This document shows, piece after piece, positions 8,516 to 17,020 of a stretch of DNA of 64,000 nucleotides (positions within the stretch are counted from its first letter, which is position 1; every line of letters starts with the position of its first letter). The translations under genes and the position numbers were made by a program. Source of the stretch: Propioniferax innocua (GTDB lineage: Bacteria; Actinomycetota; Actinomycetes; Propionibacteriales; Propionibacteriaceae); assembly GCF_006716235.1 (NCBI RefSeq), contig NZ_VFOR01000002.1:930001-994000 (forward strand), read 5' to 3'. The notes under the pieces are model-generated. The model did no database searches. It worked only from the letters and a program-made list of their open reading frames with translations, and was not told where the DNA came from.

Positions 8516-8986
8516 TGTCATCGGGCGCAGTCGGCGTCGGCCGCCCCACCATGCACCGGCGATCACTGCCACGATCCCCAGGGGCACGAACACGTACGGG
8601 GAGCCGAGCATGCCCAGGACGATGGCTTGGAACACCGCCAGACCAATGGTTCCGTAGAGGATCGCCCACGCCAGGCATCCCACACACAGACCCGGAAGGT
8701 ACCGCCGGTACGGCATTCGCAGGGCCCCGGCCGACATGTTCACGGCGGTCTGGATCCCGATGGTCAGGAATGACAGCGCAATCGCATACACACCGAACCG
8801 CGCGCTGAACCGTTCGGCGGTACACATCGCTCCCGATTCGAGGTATCGCCTGGCCCACTGCATCCGACCACCTTGGTGCCGAATGGCCCGCCCGATCCAG
8901 TACGTGGCATTGGCGCGCAGGAAGACGATCACGTAGAGCACCGCGATGGTCCAGCCGATCGGCAACGCACGGATGGCGTCAAGCAT
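8408..8986 (-). CDS. DedA/VTT-like integral membrane protein
   Basis: The protein has 192 residues with about four hydrophobic segments (residues 5-24, 63-90, 100-128 and 132-152) and a polar tail. The pattern of the later helices and the Arg/Tyr-rich loop MPYRRYLPG resemble the DedA/VTT family, whose members act as lipid flippases or affect envelope homeostasis. The start at 8986 is fixed by an unusually strong site, GAGGGAGGTGACC, just before the ATG. A DtxR/IdeR-like palindrome lies 33 bp upstream, so iron-dependent repression is likely. The last 36 codons run antisense to the 3' end of the HemY-like gene. Confidence 0.65.
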   Translation of the reverse strand: MLDAIRALPIGWTIAVLYVIVFLRANATYWIGRAIRHQGGRMQWARRYLESGAMCTAERFSARFGVYAIALSFLTIGIQTAVNMSAGALRMPYRRYLPGLCVGCLAWAILYGTIGLAVFQAIVLGMLGSPYVFVPLGIVAVIAGAWWGGRRRLRPMTSPDGVDEGLGRTDDAGQAEPIHRTGAHEESGALER

Positions 8987-9018
8987 GGTCACCTCCCTCG
9001 GCCACACCTCAATCCTAA

Positions 9019-9034
9019 CTTAGGTCAGCCTAAG
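9019..9034. promoter_or_regulatory. DtxR/IdeR-type iron box
   Basis: CTTAGG-TCAG-CCTAAG is a perfect 6-bp inverted repeat with a 4-nt spacer. It matches the core TTAGG-N4-CCTAA of the known DtxR/IdeR operator. It sits 33 bp before the DedA-like start and about 110 bp before cobQ. Confidence 0.7.
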
Positions 9035-9054
9035 CCGCTAATGCGCCAACCGAA

Positions 9055-9076
9055 TGCAGCGTTTCATCCATGATCG
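9055..9076 (+). repeat. 22-bp dispersed repeat, copy 1
   Basis: This 22-bp stretch, beginning TGCAGCGTTTCA, recurs exactly in inverse orientation at 28118-28139. It lies in the intergenic region between the DedA-like gene and cobQ. Confidence 0.7.
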
Positions 9077-9147
9077 TTTCGCTCACGTGCTCGAAGGGCT
9101 GTGAGAATCTGCACATGGCGGCGCACCCCACCACTCAGGGAGGAATC

Positions 9148-10587
9148 ATGCGCGGAATCCTCATGGCCGGCACCTGTTCGGATGCAGGAAAATCCCTTCT
9201 GAGCGCGGGCCTGTGCCGGGCGTTGGCCCGGCGAGGTGTACGGGTGGCGCCATTCAAGGCCCAGAACATGTCGAACAACTCGATGGTCTGCGCCGATGGC
9301 TCGGAGATCGGTCGGGCACAGTTCCTACAGGCCCAGGCCGCCGGTGTCGAGGCCGAGTCGGCCATGAACCCCGTGCTGCTGAAGCCCGGGAGCGACCGTT
9401 CCTCCCACGTGGTCCTGCGCGGTCGCCCGGCCGGGGTGCTGCGTGCGGGCGAGTACACCACCGGACGCGCCCATCTCGCCGAGGTGGCGTTCGCCGCCCA
9501 CGCCGAGCTGGCGGCCCGGTTCGATGTGGTCGTCTGCGAAGGTGCCGGCTCCCCGGCCGAGATCAATCTGCGCAACGGCGACTACACGAACATGGGGCTG
9601 GCCCGCGCCGTCGACATCCCCGTCGCCCTCGTGGCCGACATCGATCGTGGGGGCGCCCTGGCATCCCTGTACGGCACCTGGGGCCTGCTCGATGCCGCAG
9701 ATCGGGCGCTTCTGGATTCCTATGTGATAAATAAGTTCCGCGGCGATGCGAACATCTTGGAGCCGGGGCTGCAGGAGATCACACGCAGAACGGGCATGCG
9801 CCATGCAGGCACGGTCGGCTGGCTCCAAGACGTCTGGTTCGACGGCGAGGACGCCCTGGAGGTGGGACGCTGGCGCACCGGCCACACCCGGGAGGACTCT
9901 CTCACCGTGGCCGTGGTCCGGTTTCCCCGCATCTCGAACACCACCGATGTCGACGCCCTGGCCGCCGAACCGGGGGTGCACGTCGTGGTGACCACCGACC
10001 CGGACACCTGTGCCGCTGCCGACCTGCTGGTGCTACCCGGAACACGCGCCACCCTGCATGATCTGGCGTGGCTGCACGAACGCGGCATCTCCCAGGTGGT
10101 GGCCCGGCGCGCCGTTGAAAAACGTCCGGTACTGGGCATCTGCGGCGGACACCAGATGCTCGGGGAGCAGATCACCGATGGAGTCGAATTGACCGGCTCC
10201 CCTCCCACCGCCGGGCTGGGGCTCCTCCCGCACCGGGTCACGTTCGAGGAGGAGAAGACGCTCGCCAGGCCGCAGGGATCCTGGGAGGGTGTTGAAGTCT
10301 CCGGTTACGAGATCCATCACGGGCGTGTCGATGTCACCGGAGGTGAGCCGTTCCCCGGCGGGGTTCGTGTCGGAGAGGTCTTCGGCACCCTGTGGCACGG
10401 TGCACTGGAGGGCGATGTGTTCCGCCGTCGGTTCCTGACGCATGTGGCCACAGCGACCGGAAGCCGATGGCTGCCCGATCTCGATGCCCCCGGTTACGGG
10501 GCCCGCCGTGAGGACATGCTCGAGCGCCTGGCCGATGCCATGGAGAGCACCGATCTGGTCACTGCCCTCACCGGACACTCGGGCTAG
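9148..10587 (+). CDS. cobQ: Cobyric acid synthase
   Basis: CobQ amidates four carboxyl groups of adenosyl-cobyrinic acid diamide using glutamine and ATP. The 479-residue protein has the N-terminal dethiobiotin-synthetase-like ATP domain (GTCSDAGKSLLSAGLCRAL, CEGAGSPAEINL, MGLARAVDIPVALVADIDRGG) and a C-terminal glutamine amidotransferase domain with the nucleophile Cys in GICGGHQMLGE. I start at the ATG preceded by GGGAGGA; in-frame ATGs at 9070 and 9115 are alternatives. It is an orphan, with no other cob gene nearby, but the window also encodes B12-dependent IcmF and MeaB. The stop codon lies within the -10 box of the next gene. Confidence 0.9.
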   Translation: MRGILMAGTCSDAGKSLLSAGLCRALARRGVRVAPFKAQNMSNNSMVCADGSEIGRAQFLQAQAAGVEAESAMNPVLLKPGSDRSSHVVLRGRPAGVLRAGEYTTGRAHLAEVAFAAHAELAARFDVVVCEGAGSPAEINLRNGDYTNMGLARAVDIPVALVADIDRGGALASLYGTWGLLDAADRALLDSYVINKFRGDANILEPGLQEITRRTGMRHAGTVGWLQDVWFDGEDALEVGRWRTGHTREDSLTVAVVRFPRISNTTDVDALAAEPGVHVVVTTDPDTCAAADLLVLPGTRATLHDLAWLHERGISQVVARRAVEKRPVLGICGGHQMLGEQITDGVELTGSPPTAGLGLLPHRVTFEEEKTLARPQGSWEGVEVSGYEIHHGRVDVTGGEPFPGGVRVGEVFGTLWHGALEGDVFRRRFLTHVATATGSRWLPDLDAPGYGARREDMLERLADAMESTDLVTALTGHSG

Positions 10588-10590
10588 GCT
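10585..10590 (+). promoter_or_regulatory. Leaderless -10 box TAGGCT overlapping the cobQ stop
   Basis: TAGGCT, whose first three bases are the cobQ stop codon, lies 6 nt before the ATG of the endonuclease IV gene. Confidence 0.65.
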
Positions 10591-10596
10591 CGGTCC

Positions 10597-11379
10597 ATGC
10601 GAATCGGAGCCCACGTCGACCAGACCGACCCCATCGGAAGCGCCCGCACCTCCGGGTTGGAGGCGGTCCAGATCATGATCGGCGACCCCCGGAGCTGGAA
10701 GGGCCCGGTGTTCGAGCCGGGTGTCGCAGAGGAACTGCGTGCCGAGGCCGAGGAGGCCGACGTGCACATCTACGTGCATTCGCCGTACATCATCAACGTG
10801 GCCACCACGAACAACCGCGTGCGGATCCCCAGTCGCAAGCTCCTGCAGAAGAACGTGGATGCCGCCGCCCGGATCGACGCGAAGGGGGTCATCGTGCACG
10901 GTGGCCATGTCACCAAGGACGACGACCCGGAAGCAGGCTTCGAGAACTGGTTCAAGTGCATCGACGGCCTCGACCTCAAGGTCCCGGTGCTGATCGAGAA
11001 CACTGCCGGAGGCGCCAATGCGATGGCACGCCATCTGGACCGGATCGAACGGGTGTGGCAGGCCGTACAGGCCGCGTCGGGAGCCGAGAACGTCGGCTTC
11101 TGCCTCGATACCTGCCACGCGCATGCGGCGGGCGAGGAGCTCGACGGAGTCGTGGGGCGGATCCGGGAGATCACCGGGCGGATCGACCTCATCCACTGCA
11201 ATGACTCACGTGACGCCTTCGGATCGGGTGCCGACCGTCATGCGACGCTCGGCACCGGCCAGGCCGACCCCAACGGCATCCGTGCCGTTCTGCGTGAGGC
11301 CGGGGCTCCCATCATCCTCGAAACGCCCCCGGCGACGCTGGCAGAAGACCTCGCCTGGGTGCGCGAGGCTGTCGCCTGA
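10597..11379 (+). CDS. nfo: Deoxyribonuclease IV (AP endonuclease)
   Basis: Endonuclease IV cuts the backbone 5' of abasic sites in base excision repair. The 260-residue protein is a TIM barrel with the trinuclear-zinc residues in recognisable places: IGAHVD near the N terminus, HSPYIINVAT, VIVHGGH, PVLIENTAGG, GFCLDTCHAHAAG, IHCNDSRDAFGSGADRHATLGTG and a final LETP. Length is slightly below the usual 280-300, as is common in actinobacteria. A leaderless -10 box sets the start. Confidence 0.92.
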   Translation: MRIGAHVDQTDPIGSARTSGLEAVQIMIGDPRSWKGPVFEPGVAEELRAEAEEADVHIYVHSPYIINVATTNNRVRIPSRKLLQKNVDAAARIDAKGVIVHGGHVTKDDDPEAGFENWFKCIDGLDLKVPVLIENTAGGANAMARHLDRIERVWQAVQAASGAENVGFCLDTCHAHAAGEELDGVVGRIREITGRIDLIHCNDSRDAFGSGADRHATLGTGQADPNGIRAVLREAGAPIILETPPATLAEDLAWVREAVA

Positions 11380-11450
11380 CGGCTGCCTCACACGTTCCTG
11401 GGACGCAGCTCCCGGGCATCGACGCTTCCCGTCCGCAGCGGGGTCCCCCG

Positions 11451-11495
11451 AATCAGAACCACACGAATCAGAACCACATGGATCAGAACCACATG
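11451..11495. repeat. Three tandem 15-bp copies across the TauE stop codon
   Basis: Units (A/G)ATCAGAACCACA(C/T)G occupy 11451-11465, 11466-11480 and 11481-11495. On the minus strand the last codons and stop of the TauE-like gene lie in the first unit, and two more copies follow the stop. Confidence 0.85.
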
Positions 11496-12337
11496 GACGC
11501 GGTGTCCCACGCGAGTTTGACCACCAGGATGCCGAGCACCACCAGGAAGATACGGCGGATGAACGCGCTGCCCCGCTGCAGGGCCATGCGGGCCCCGAGC
11601 GCTCCGCCGGTCAGGTTCGCCATGGCCATCACCAAGCCCACGGCCACCAGCAGTTCCCCGTGGGCTCCGAAGACGAGGATCGAGGCCACGTTGGTGGTCA
11701 GGTTCGCGATCTTCGCATTGACGGTGGCTTCGAGGAACCCGTAGCCCAGAACCGCGACCATCCCGATGACGAAGAACGAACCCGTCCCGGGCCCAAGGAT
11801 CCCGTCGTAGAACCCGACGAGCAGGCCGATGCCCACAACCCGTCCCAGCGCATGGATGCCCCGATGCGATGGTCGATGCTCCAGACCCATCTGCGGCTTG
11901 AGGAAGGTGTAGGCCCCCACGGCGATGAGTGCCACAAGGACGATCGGCGTCAACCATGATTTGGGGATGAACCGCGCCAGCAAAGAGCCGAACGCCGACC
12001 CGGCGAACGCGGCGAGTACGAGGGGAATGACGGTCCAGGCCTCCACGCGGACCTTGCGTACATAGGTGACCGACGCCACCAGCGTGCCGGCCACCGACGA
12101 GAGCTTGTTGGTCCCCAGAACGGTGGGGGTGGGGGTGTCGTCCGGCAGTCCGATCACCAGAGAGGGGAGCTGGATCAACCCACCACCGCCGACCACCGAA
12201 TCGACCCAGCCGGCCACGAAGGCCGCCAGCACCAGGCCCAACAGCGTCAGCACCGGCAGGCCCAGCACCGACGCCTCGGTCATCAGAGGGGCGAGGGGCA
12301 ACATGAGCACCATCATGCCCCGCCACGCCCGGAACAT
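11483..12337 (-). CDS. TauE/SafE-family anion exporter
   Basis: This is a membrane protein of about 284 residues with eight or so helices and the family repeat: an N-terminal FVAGWVDSVVGGGGLIQLP block and a second-half GFYDGILGPGTGSFFVIG block. TauE/SafE proteins move sulfite, sulfoacetate or related organic anions across the membrane. The start is uncertain: ATG at 12337 is my choice, and in-frame ATGs at 12316, 12313 and 12304 would also keep the first helix. It is transcribed divergently from the SDR gene, leaving about 70 bp for both promoters. The substrate cannot be read from the context. Confidence 0.82.
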   Translation of the reverse strand: MFRAWRGMMVLMLPLAPLMTEASVLGLPVLTLLGLVLAAFVAGWVDSVVGGGGLIQLPSLVIGLPDDTPTPTVLGTNKLSSVAGTLVASVTYVRKVRVEAWTVIPLVLAAFAGSAFGSLLARFIPKSWLTPIVLVALIAVGAYTFLKPQMGLEHRPSHRGIHALGRVVGIGLLVGFYDGILGPGTGSFFVIGMVAVLGYGFLEATVNAKIANLTTNVASILVFGAHGELLVAVGLVMAMANLTGGALGARMALQRGSAFIRRIFLVVLGILVVKLAWDTASMWF

Positions 12338-12394
12338 GACACCGTGGCCACGCCGATGTCCAGACCATGTCTCGCCTGACCGCGAGCATCTCGA

Positions 12395-12400
12395 TACGGT
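12395..12400 (+). promoter_or_regulatory. Leaderless -10 box TACGGT
   Basis: TACGGT lies 7 nt before the ATG at 12408 of the SDR gene. Confidence 0.6.
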
Positions 12401-12407
12401 TCTTCCC

Positions 12408-13172
12408 ATGACGGCTTTGATCACCGGTGGAACTTCCGGCATCGGCGCGGCCTTCGCGCGTCACCTCGCAGCGAGCGGAACCGACCTCGTCCTCGTGGCC
12501 CGCAACCCCGAGCGCCTCACGACCTTCGCCGACGAGTTGAGCACCCAGTACGGCGTCGAGGTGGAGACATTCCCCGCCGACCTCGCCGATCGTGACGAGG
12601 TGGTCCGGGTTCAGCAGCGTCTCGAGAGCCCTGATCAGCCGATCGAGATGTTCATCAACAACGCCGGGTTCGGCCTCCACAAGGACCTCCTCGTCGAGGA
12701 CACCTCGACCGATGAGCGCGCGTTCGACGTCATGATCCGCGCGGTCTACCTGCTCGGCGGGACCGCGGCACGCGTCATGAAGAACCGGGGCCGCGGCACG
12801 ATCATCACCACCTCATCGTCTTCGGGTTACGTCACGATGGGCAATTATTCGGCCATCAAGGCGTGGGTCACCGTCTGGGCCGAGTCACTGGCCACCCAGC
12901 TCAAGGGCACCGGGGTCAGCGTCGTGGCGATCTGCCCGGGATGGGTGCACACCGAGTTCCATGACCGCGCCGGGATCAACCAGGGCTCCATCCCCGACTG
13001 GGCGTGGATCGACGTGGACGAGGTGGTCCGCGATGGCCTCCGTGCCGCAGCCACCGGTCGCGTCATCTCAGTGGCGTCGGTGCCGTGGAAGATCGCGGTG
13101 ACGCTCGCCCGCATCGCGCCCCGCGGCGCCATCCGCGCGGTCTCCCGCAAACTCACCTCCAAGCGTCAGTGA
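12408..13172 (+). CDS. Short-chain dehydrogenase/reductase
   Basis: The 254-residue protein is a classical-type SDR. It has the cofactor motif TGGTSGIG at residues 6-13, NNAGFG, a serine-rich TTSSSSGYVTMG strand and the catalytic YSAIK (YxxxK). The C-terminal 40 residues are basic and partly hydrophobic (VPWKIAVTLARIAPRG), suggesting membrane association as in DHRS7/DltE-like lipid SDRs. The next two genes encode a glycerolipid acyltransferase and alkylglycerone-phosphate synthase, so reduction of an acyl- or alkyl-dihydroxyacetone phosphate is an attractive inference. The substrate is not proven by sequence. Confidence 0.85.
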   Translation: MTALITGGTSGIGAAFARHLAASGTDLVLVARNPERLTTFADELSTQYGVEVETFPADLADRDEVVRVQQRLESPDQPIEMFINNAGFGLHKDLLVEDTSTDERAFDVMIRAVYLLGGTAARVMKNRGRGTIITTSSSSGYVTMGNYSAIKAWVTVWAESLATQLKGTGVSVVAICPGWVHTEFHDRAGINQGSIPDWAWIDVDEVVRDGLRAAATGRVISVASVPWKIAVTLARIAPRGAIRAVSRKLTSKRQ

Positions 13173-13250
13173 CATCATGATCCCCCCGGAAACCGACACC
13201 TCAGAACCCGACAGGGTACGGCTGACTAGGACTCGGTCGGCCCCGAGCGA

Positions 13251-13256
13251 TAGCCT
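13251..13256 (+). promoter_or_regulatory. Leaderless -10 box TAGCCT
   Basis: TAGCCT lies 6 nt before the GTG at 13263 of the acyltransferase gene. Confidence 0.6.
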
Positions 13257-13262
13257 CACCCC

Positions 13263-14021
13263 GTGAACGAAACGAGCCGCTACACATCGCGCACCCTCGC
13301 CGCGGCCCGCTTCGTGGCCCAGCAGGGGCTGATGAAGCGTCTCGTGTGGTCGGTGACCGATGTCACCGTGCACCACGCTGATCGGCTCGATGGTGCCCGT
13401 CCACCGATGGTCGTGGTGGCCAACCACACCAGTCATCTCGACACCCCGGTGATCATGGGTGCGCTGCCACGTCGTCTCTCGCGTTACCTCGCCGCCGGTG
13501 CCGCGCAGGACTACTTCTTCAAGAACAAGGCCAAGGCCGTCGGAACGTCCCTGTTCTTCAATGCCTTCCCCGTGGATCGCAAGCGCACCGGGAAGCGTCG
13601 TGGCATGTCCGGGCATCTGCTCGAAGCCGGTGTCCCGCTCTTGATCTTCCCCGAGGGGACGCGCTCCAAGACCAAGGCGATGCGACGTTTCAAGCCAGGC
13701 GTCGCGCGGTTGTCGATGTCTCGCAAGGTGCCGGTGCTGCCGATCGCGCTCATCGGCTGCGGTGCCGCGATGCCGAAGGACAGCTCATGGCCGGTCAAGG
13801 GACGCCCACCGATCCACGTCGATTTCGGGACCCCGATGCTTCCATTGCCGGATGAGACCGCAGGTGCCTTCACCCAGCGGCTCGAGGACACCGTGCGTCA
13901 GATGCATGAGGAGACCGCCAAGGCCGTGGGCATGCCCACCTTCGCTGAGCTCGAGGCCGCTGCCGCTCTCGAGGAAACCACCCCCGACACCGGGGAAACA
14001 TCCAGAACCAAGGAGGACTGA
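13263..14021 (+). CDS. PlsC-like glycerolipid acyltransferase
   Basis: This 252-residue acyltransferase carries the family's four blocks: NHTSHLD (the HxxxxD catalytic motif), FFNAFPVDRKR, IFPEGTRSK and VPVLPIALIG. Family members acylate the sn-2 hydroxyl of lysophosphatidate, and some acylate dihydroxyacetone phosphate. The gene has its own leaderless GTG start and overlaps the alkylglycerone-phosphate synthase gene by one base (TGATG, with AGGAGG upstream of the second gene). That tight coupling makes a role in ether-lipid synthesis more likely than general PlsC duty. The last 30 residues are acidic and look disordered. Confidence 0.85.
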   Translation: MNETSRYTSRTLAAARFVAQQGLMKRLVWSVTDVTVHHADRLDGARPPMVVVANHTSHLDTPVIMGALPRRLSRYLAAGAAQDYFFKNKAKAVGTSLFFNAFPVDRKRTGKRRGMSGHLLEAGVPLLIFPEGTRSKTKAMRRFKPGVARLSMSRKVPVLPIALIGCGAAMPKDSSWPVKGRPPIHVDFGTPMLPLPDETAGAFTQRLEDTVRQMHEETAKAVGMPTFAELEAAAALEETTPDTGETSRTKED

Positions 14022-15745
14022 TGTTCGGAGTCAAGCACATGAAGTGGTGGGGATGGGGCGTCGAAGGCGTCGGTTTCCATCACGAGGACAAGCCGCGCTT
14101 CGCTCCGTTCGTCAAGGAGAAGGTTGGTCTCGACCTCTCCGAACCCGGCACTGCGGCACCCGGTTTCGACGAGATCGACGTACCCGAATCACTGCTGCCC
14201 GATGAACTCGCCGCAGCCCTCGCTCGCGCTGTCGGTGACAAACACGTGATAACCGAAGATCTCGATCGTGTCGTCCACACCTTCGGCAAGTCCGTCCGCG
14301 ATCTGGTGCGGTTGCGTCGCAATCAGCTCAAGCGCGTCCCCGACGCCGTGGTCTACCCCGGCGACGAATCCCAGGTCAGCGCCGTCATGCAGGCCGTTCT
14401 CGACGCCGACGCCGTCCTCATTCCCTTCGGCGGCGGTTCGAACATCGCCGGGTCACTCGAGCCGCTGACCGGTGAGACACGACCGGTGGTCTCCATGGAC
14501 ATGGGCCGGATGAACCGGGTCCTCGACCTCGACACCGAAGCCGGACTCGCCCGTATCCAGGCTGGCGCCCTCGGACCCGCGCTGGAGGAACAACTCAACC
14601 GCCGTGGCTGGACGCTCGGCCACTTCCCCGATTCCTTCACCCACTCGACGCTCGGTGGCTGGGTGGCCACGCGCTCGTCGGGCATGCAGTCCGACAAATA
14701 CGGCGACATCGCCGACATCACCCGCGGCCTGCGCATGGTGACGCGCACCGAGTCCGAGAACGGCCCCGGCGTGGACACCGTGGTTCTGCGTCCGCTGCCG
14801 TCGACATCCACCGGCCCGAGCGTGCGCGAGATGATCCTCGGGTCGGAGGGGCGTCTGGGGGTCATCACCGAGGTGACGGTCAATGTGCATCAGCTGCCGG
14901 AGGAGCGCGTCGTGCTGGCGTGGTTCTTCCCCGACTTCGAGCGTGGGCTGAAGGCGATGCAGGACATCTCGCAGTCCGAGGTGAACGTGCTCGTGGCCCG
15001 TTGCTCCGACCACCGAGAGACCGCTTTCTCCTTCGCGACGCAGAAGAAGCAGAAGGGCGTCAAGAAGCTGGTCACAGACGGCCTGTTCAAGATGTTGGAG
15101 CGACGCGGCTGGGACCTCGACAAGATGTGTATGGCATTCATCGGCTTCGAGGGGTCGAAATCACACGTGACCCACCAGAAATCCTTGGTCAAGGACATCG
15201 TGGGCAAATACGACGGTGTGTTCGTCGGCAAGGGTCCCGGCCAGATGTACGACCAGAAGAAGTTCGACACCCCGTACCTCCGGGACTTCCTGCTGGACCG
15301 CGGAGCCACCGCCGATGTCTCCGAGACCGCGGTGCCGTATTCACAGATCAAGGAGCTTTACGACAACACGATCACCGCGGCCGAGGAGGCCATGACCGAG
15401 GCCGGGGTTCCGGGCTACATCATGTGTCACCTGTCGCACAACTATCACTCCGGTGCCTGCCTGTACTTCACGTTCGCCGTGGTCGAGAAGCCCGAGGAAC
15501 AGCTCCAGGCCTACGACATGGTCAAACGCGCGGTGCAGCAGAGCTTCATCGACAACGGCGGCACCCTGTCGCACCACCACGGTGTGGGTATGGAGCACAG
15601 TCCGTGGATGGAACAGGACGTCTCACCGGCTGGTTCGGGCATGATCGATTCACTGTTCGACGCCGTGGATCCGGGCAAGAACCTCAACCCCGGCAAGGTG
15701 ACGCACACCGGGGAGCCGGGCGTCTCGGATCTCTCCGACTGGTGA
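14021..15745 (+). CDS. Alkylglycerone-phosphate synthase-like FAD enzyme
   Basis: Alkylglycerone-phosphate synthase swaps the acyl chain of acyl-dihydroxyacetone phosphate for a fatty alcohol and so creates the ether bond. The 574-residue protein matches this family rather than lactate or glycolate oxidases: the MKWWGWG opening, the FAD pyrophosphate loop IPFGGGSNIAGSLE, the PDSFTHSTLGGWVATRSSGM segment, the GSEGRLGVITEVTV block, an RDFLLDRGATADVSETAVP region, and near the C terminus LSHHHGVG, the histidine cluster required for catalysis in the eukaryotic enzyme. It is translationally coupled to the upstream acyltransferase. An FAD-linked oxidase of unknown substrate is the main alternative. 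Confidence 0.85.
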   Translation: MFGVKHMKWWGWGVEGVGFHHEDKPRFAPFVKEKVGLDLSEPGTAAPGFDEIDVPESLLPDELAAALARAVGDKHVITEDLDRVVHTFGKSVRDLVRLRRNQLKRVPDAVVYPGDESQVSAVMQAVLDADAVLIPFGGGSNIAGSLEPLTGETRPVVSMDMGRMNRVLDLDTEAGLARIQAGALGPALEEQLNRRGWTLGHFPDSFTHSTLGGWVATRSSGMQSDKYGDIADITRGLRMVTRTESENGPGVDTVVLRPLPSTSTGPSVREMILGSEGRLGVITEVTVNVHQLPEERVVLAWFFPDFERGLKAMQDISQSEVNVLVARCSDHRETAFSFATQKKQKGVKKLVTDGLFKMLERRGWDLDKMCMAFIGFEGSKSHVTHQKSLVKDIVGKYDGVFVGKGPGQMYDQKKFDTPYLRDFLLDRGATADVSETAVPYSQIKELYDNTITAAEEAMTEAGVPGYIMCHLSHNYHSGACLYFTFAVVEKPEEQLQAYDMVKRAVQQSFIDNGGTLSHHHGVGMEHSPWMEQDVSPAGSGMIDSLFDAVDPGKNLNPGKVTHTGEPGVSDLSDW

Positions 15746-15808
15746 CCGGGCCACTTGTCGACCCCGACATTCAGACCTCGCACGAAGCGACCTGCGAAGA
15801 GTCGCGCA

Positions 15809-15814
15809 TAGGCT
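15809..15814 (+). promoter_or_regulatory. Leaderless -10 box TAGGCT
   Basis: TAGGCT lies 6 nt before the ATG at 15821 of the histidine kinase gene. Confidence 0.6.
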
Positions 15815-15820
15815 GAACGC

Positions 15821-17020
15821 ATGAGCAGCGATGGCCGCACCGAAGTGGATGAGCCACATGGCTGGACCGCCGACATCGCATTGACGGCGTTCTTCCTGCT
15901 CACCACCGTCTTCCCGTACTTCCTGATCCTCACCTACGGGTATTACGGCTCCGGGAGTTGGCTCTCGGTGGTGGTGGGCACGATGATCGTGACGCCTCTG
16001 GCGCTGCGCTCGCACCATCCTCTGACGATGGTGGCGCTGGCCACGGTCGGCGGGTTGGCCCACCTGCTGTTTTTGAGCTCGCCGCTGCCCTGCCTGATCG
16101 TCGTGCCGGTGATGGTCTATTCGGTGGCGCGCTGGGTGGACAACCAGCGGTCGCGTCTGGTGGTGGCCATCGGCGGTGTCGGATCGTTTTTGGGTCCATT
16201 GACCTGGGCCACGAGCGGCCGCACCTGGGATTTCAACTCGATGGTGCTGGCCATGCTGGTGTGTATGGGCATGGTCCTGACGCCCTACGTGGTGGGACGC
16301 CGCGTGCGGGAGACCGCACGTGCGAAGCTCTGGGAGCACACCGCGCAGGCCGAACGTTATGAGGCACAGCTCGAGGAGCAGGCACGTGAGACCCGCATGG
16401 CCGAGATCAACAGCCGGAACCAGATCGCCCGCGAGCTGCACGACATCGTGGCCCACTCGCTCTCGGTGATGGTGGTGCAGGCCGAGGGTGGCCGTGCCCT
16501 GGCGACGAAGAAGCCCGAGAAGGCCGCCGAGGTTCTGGAGACGATCGCCGATACCGGTCGTGAGGCACTCACCGACATCCGCCGGATCGTCGGCGTCCTG
16601 CGGAGCGTCGACGATGATGAGTTCACCCCGATGCCGAGCCTGGGCGACATCGCCGACATGATCGAACGCACCGGCGGCCGCGTCACCCTGACCACCGAGG
16701 GGGAGGAGCCCCACGCCTCCCAGGGTCTCCAACTCACGGTGTTCCGAGTGGTTCAGGAGGCGCTGACGAACTTCCTCAAGCACGCCGGCCCCGACGCCAC
16801 GTGCGAGGTGCAATTGTTGTTCCACCGCGACGAGATCGAGGTGCGGGTCACCGATGACGGATTGGGCGCACCGGGTGGCACCTCGACCGGTGGGCACGGT
16901 CTGCAGGGCATGTCCGAGCGAGTGACGGCCATGGGCGGCAGTCTCTCAGCGGGGCCCCGTGCCAATGGTGGTTTCCAGGTGCGGGCTAGATTGCCTCTCA
17001 CAGCGAGGAGAACAGCATGA
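15821..17020 (+). CDS. NarL/DesK-type sensor histidine kinase
   Basis: The 399-residue kinase has five or six N-terminal membrane segments (to about residue 155), a short coiled linker, and a HisKA_3 dimerisation domain with the phosphorylated histidine His207 in RELHDIVAHSLSVM. The ATPase domain follows, with RVVQEALTNFLKHAG (N box) and VTDDGLG then GHGLQGMSERV (G boxes). There is no extracellular sensor domain, so sensing is probably within the membrane, as in DesK-like kinases. It overlaps the response regulator gene by 4 bp. The signal and targets are unknown. Confidence 0.92.
   Translation: MSSDGRTEVDEPHGWTADIALTAFFLLTTVFPYFLILTYGYYGSGSWLSVVVGTMIVTPLALRSHHPLTMVALATVGGLAHLLFLSSPLPCLIVVPVMVYSVARWVDNQRSRLVVAIGGVGSFLGPLTWATSGRTWDFNSMVLAMLVCMGMVLTPYVVGRRVRETARAKLWEHTAQAERYEAQLEEQARETRMAEINSRNQIARELHDIVAHSLSVMVVQAEGGRALATKKPEKAAEVLETIADTGREALTDIRRIVGVLRSVDDDEFTPMPSLGDIADMIERTGGRVTLTTEGEEPHASQGLQLTVFRVVQEALTNFLKHAGPDATCEVQLLFHRDEIEVRVTDDGLGAPGGTSTGGHGLQGMSERVTAMGGSLSAGPRANGGFQVRARLPLTARRTA

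Noticed and set aside
11388-12680. Leftward ORF reading through the TauE stop region
   Set aside because: Its C terminus is just the translated 15-bp repeat (HVVLI-type) and its body is an alternative frame of the TauE gene.
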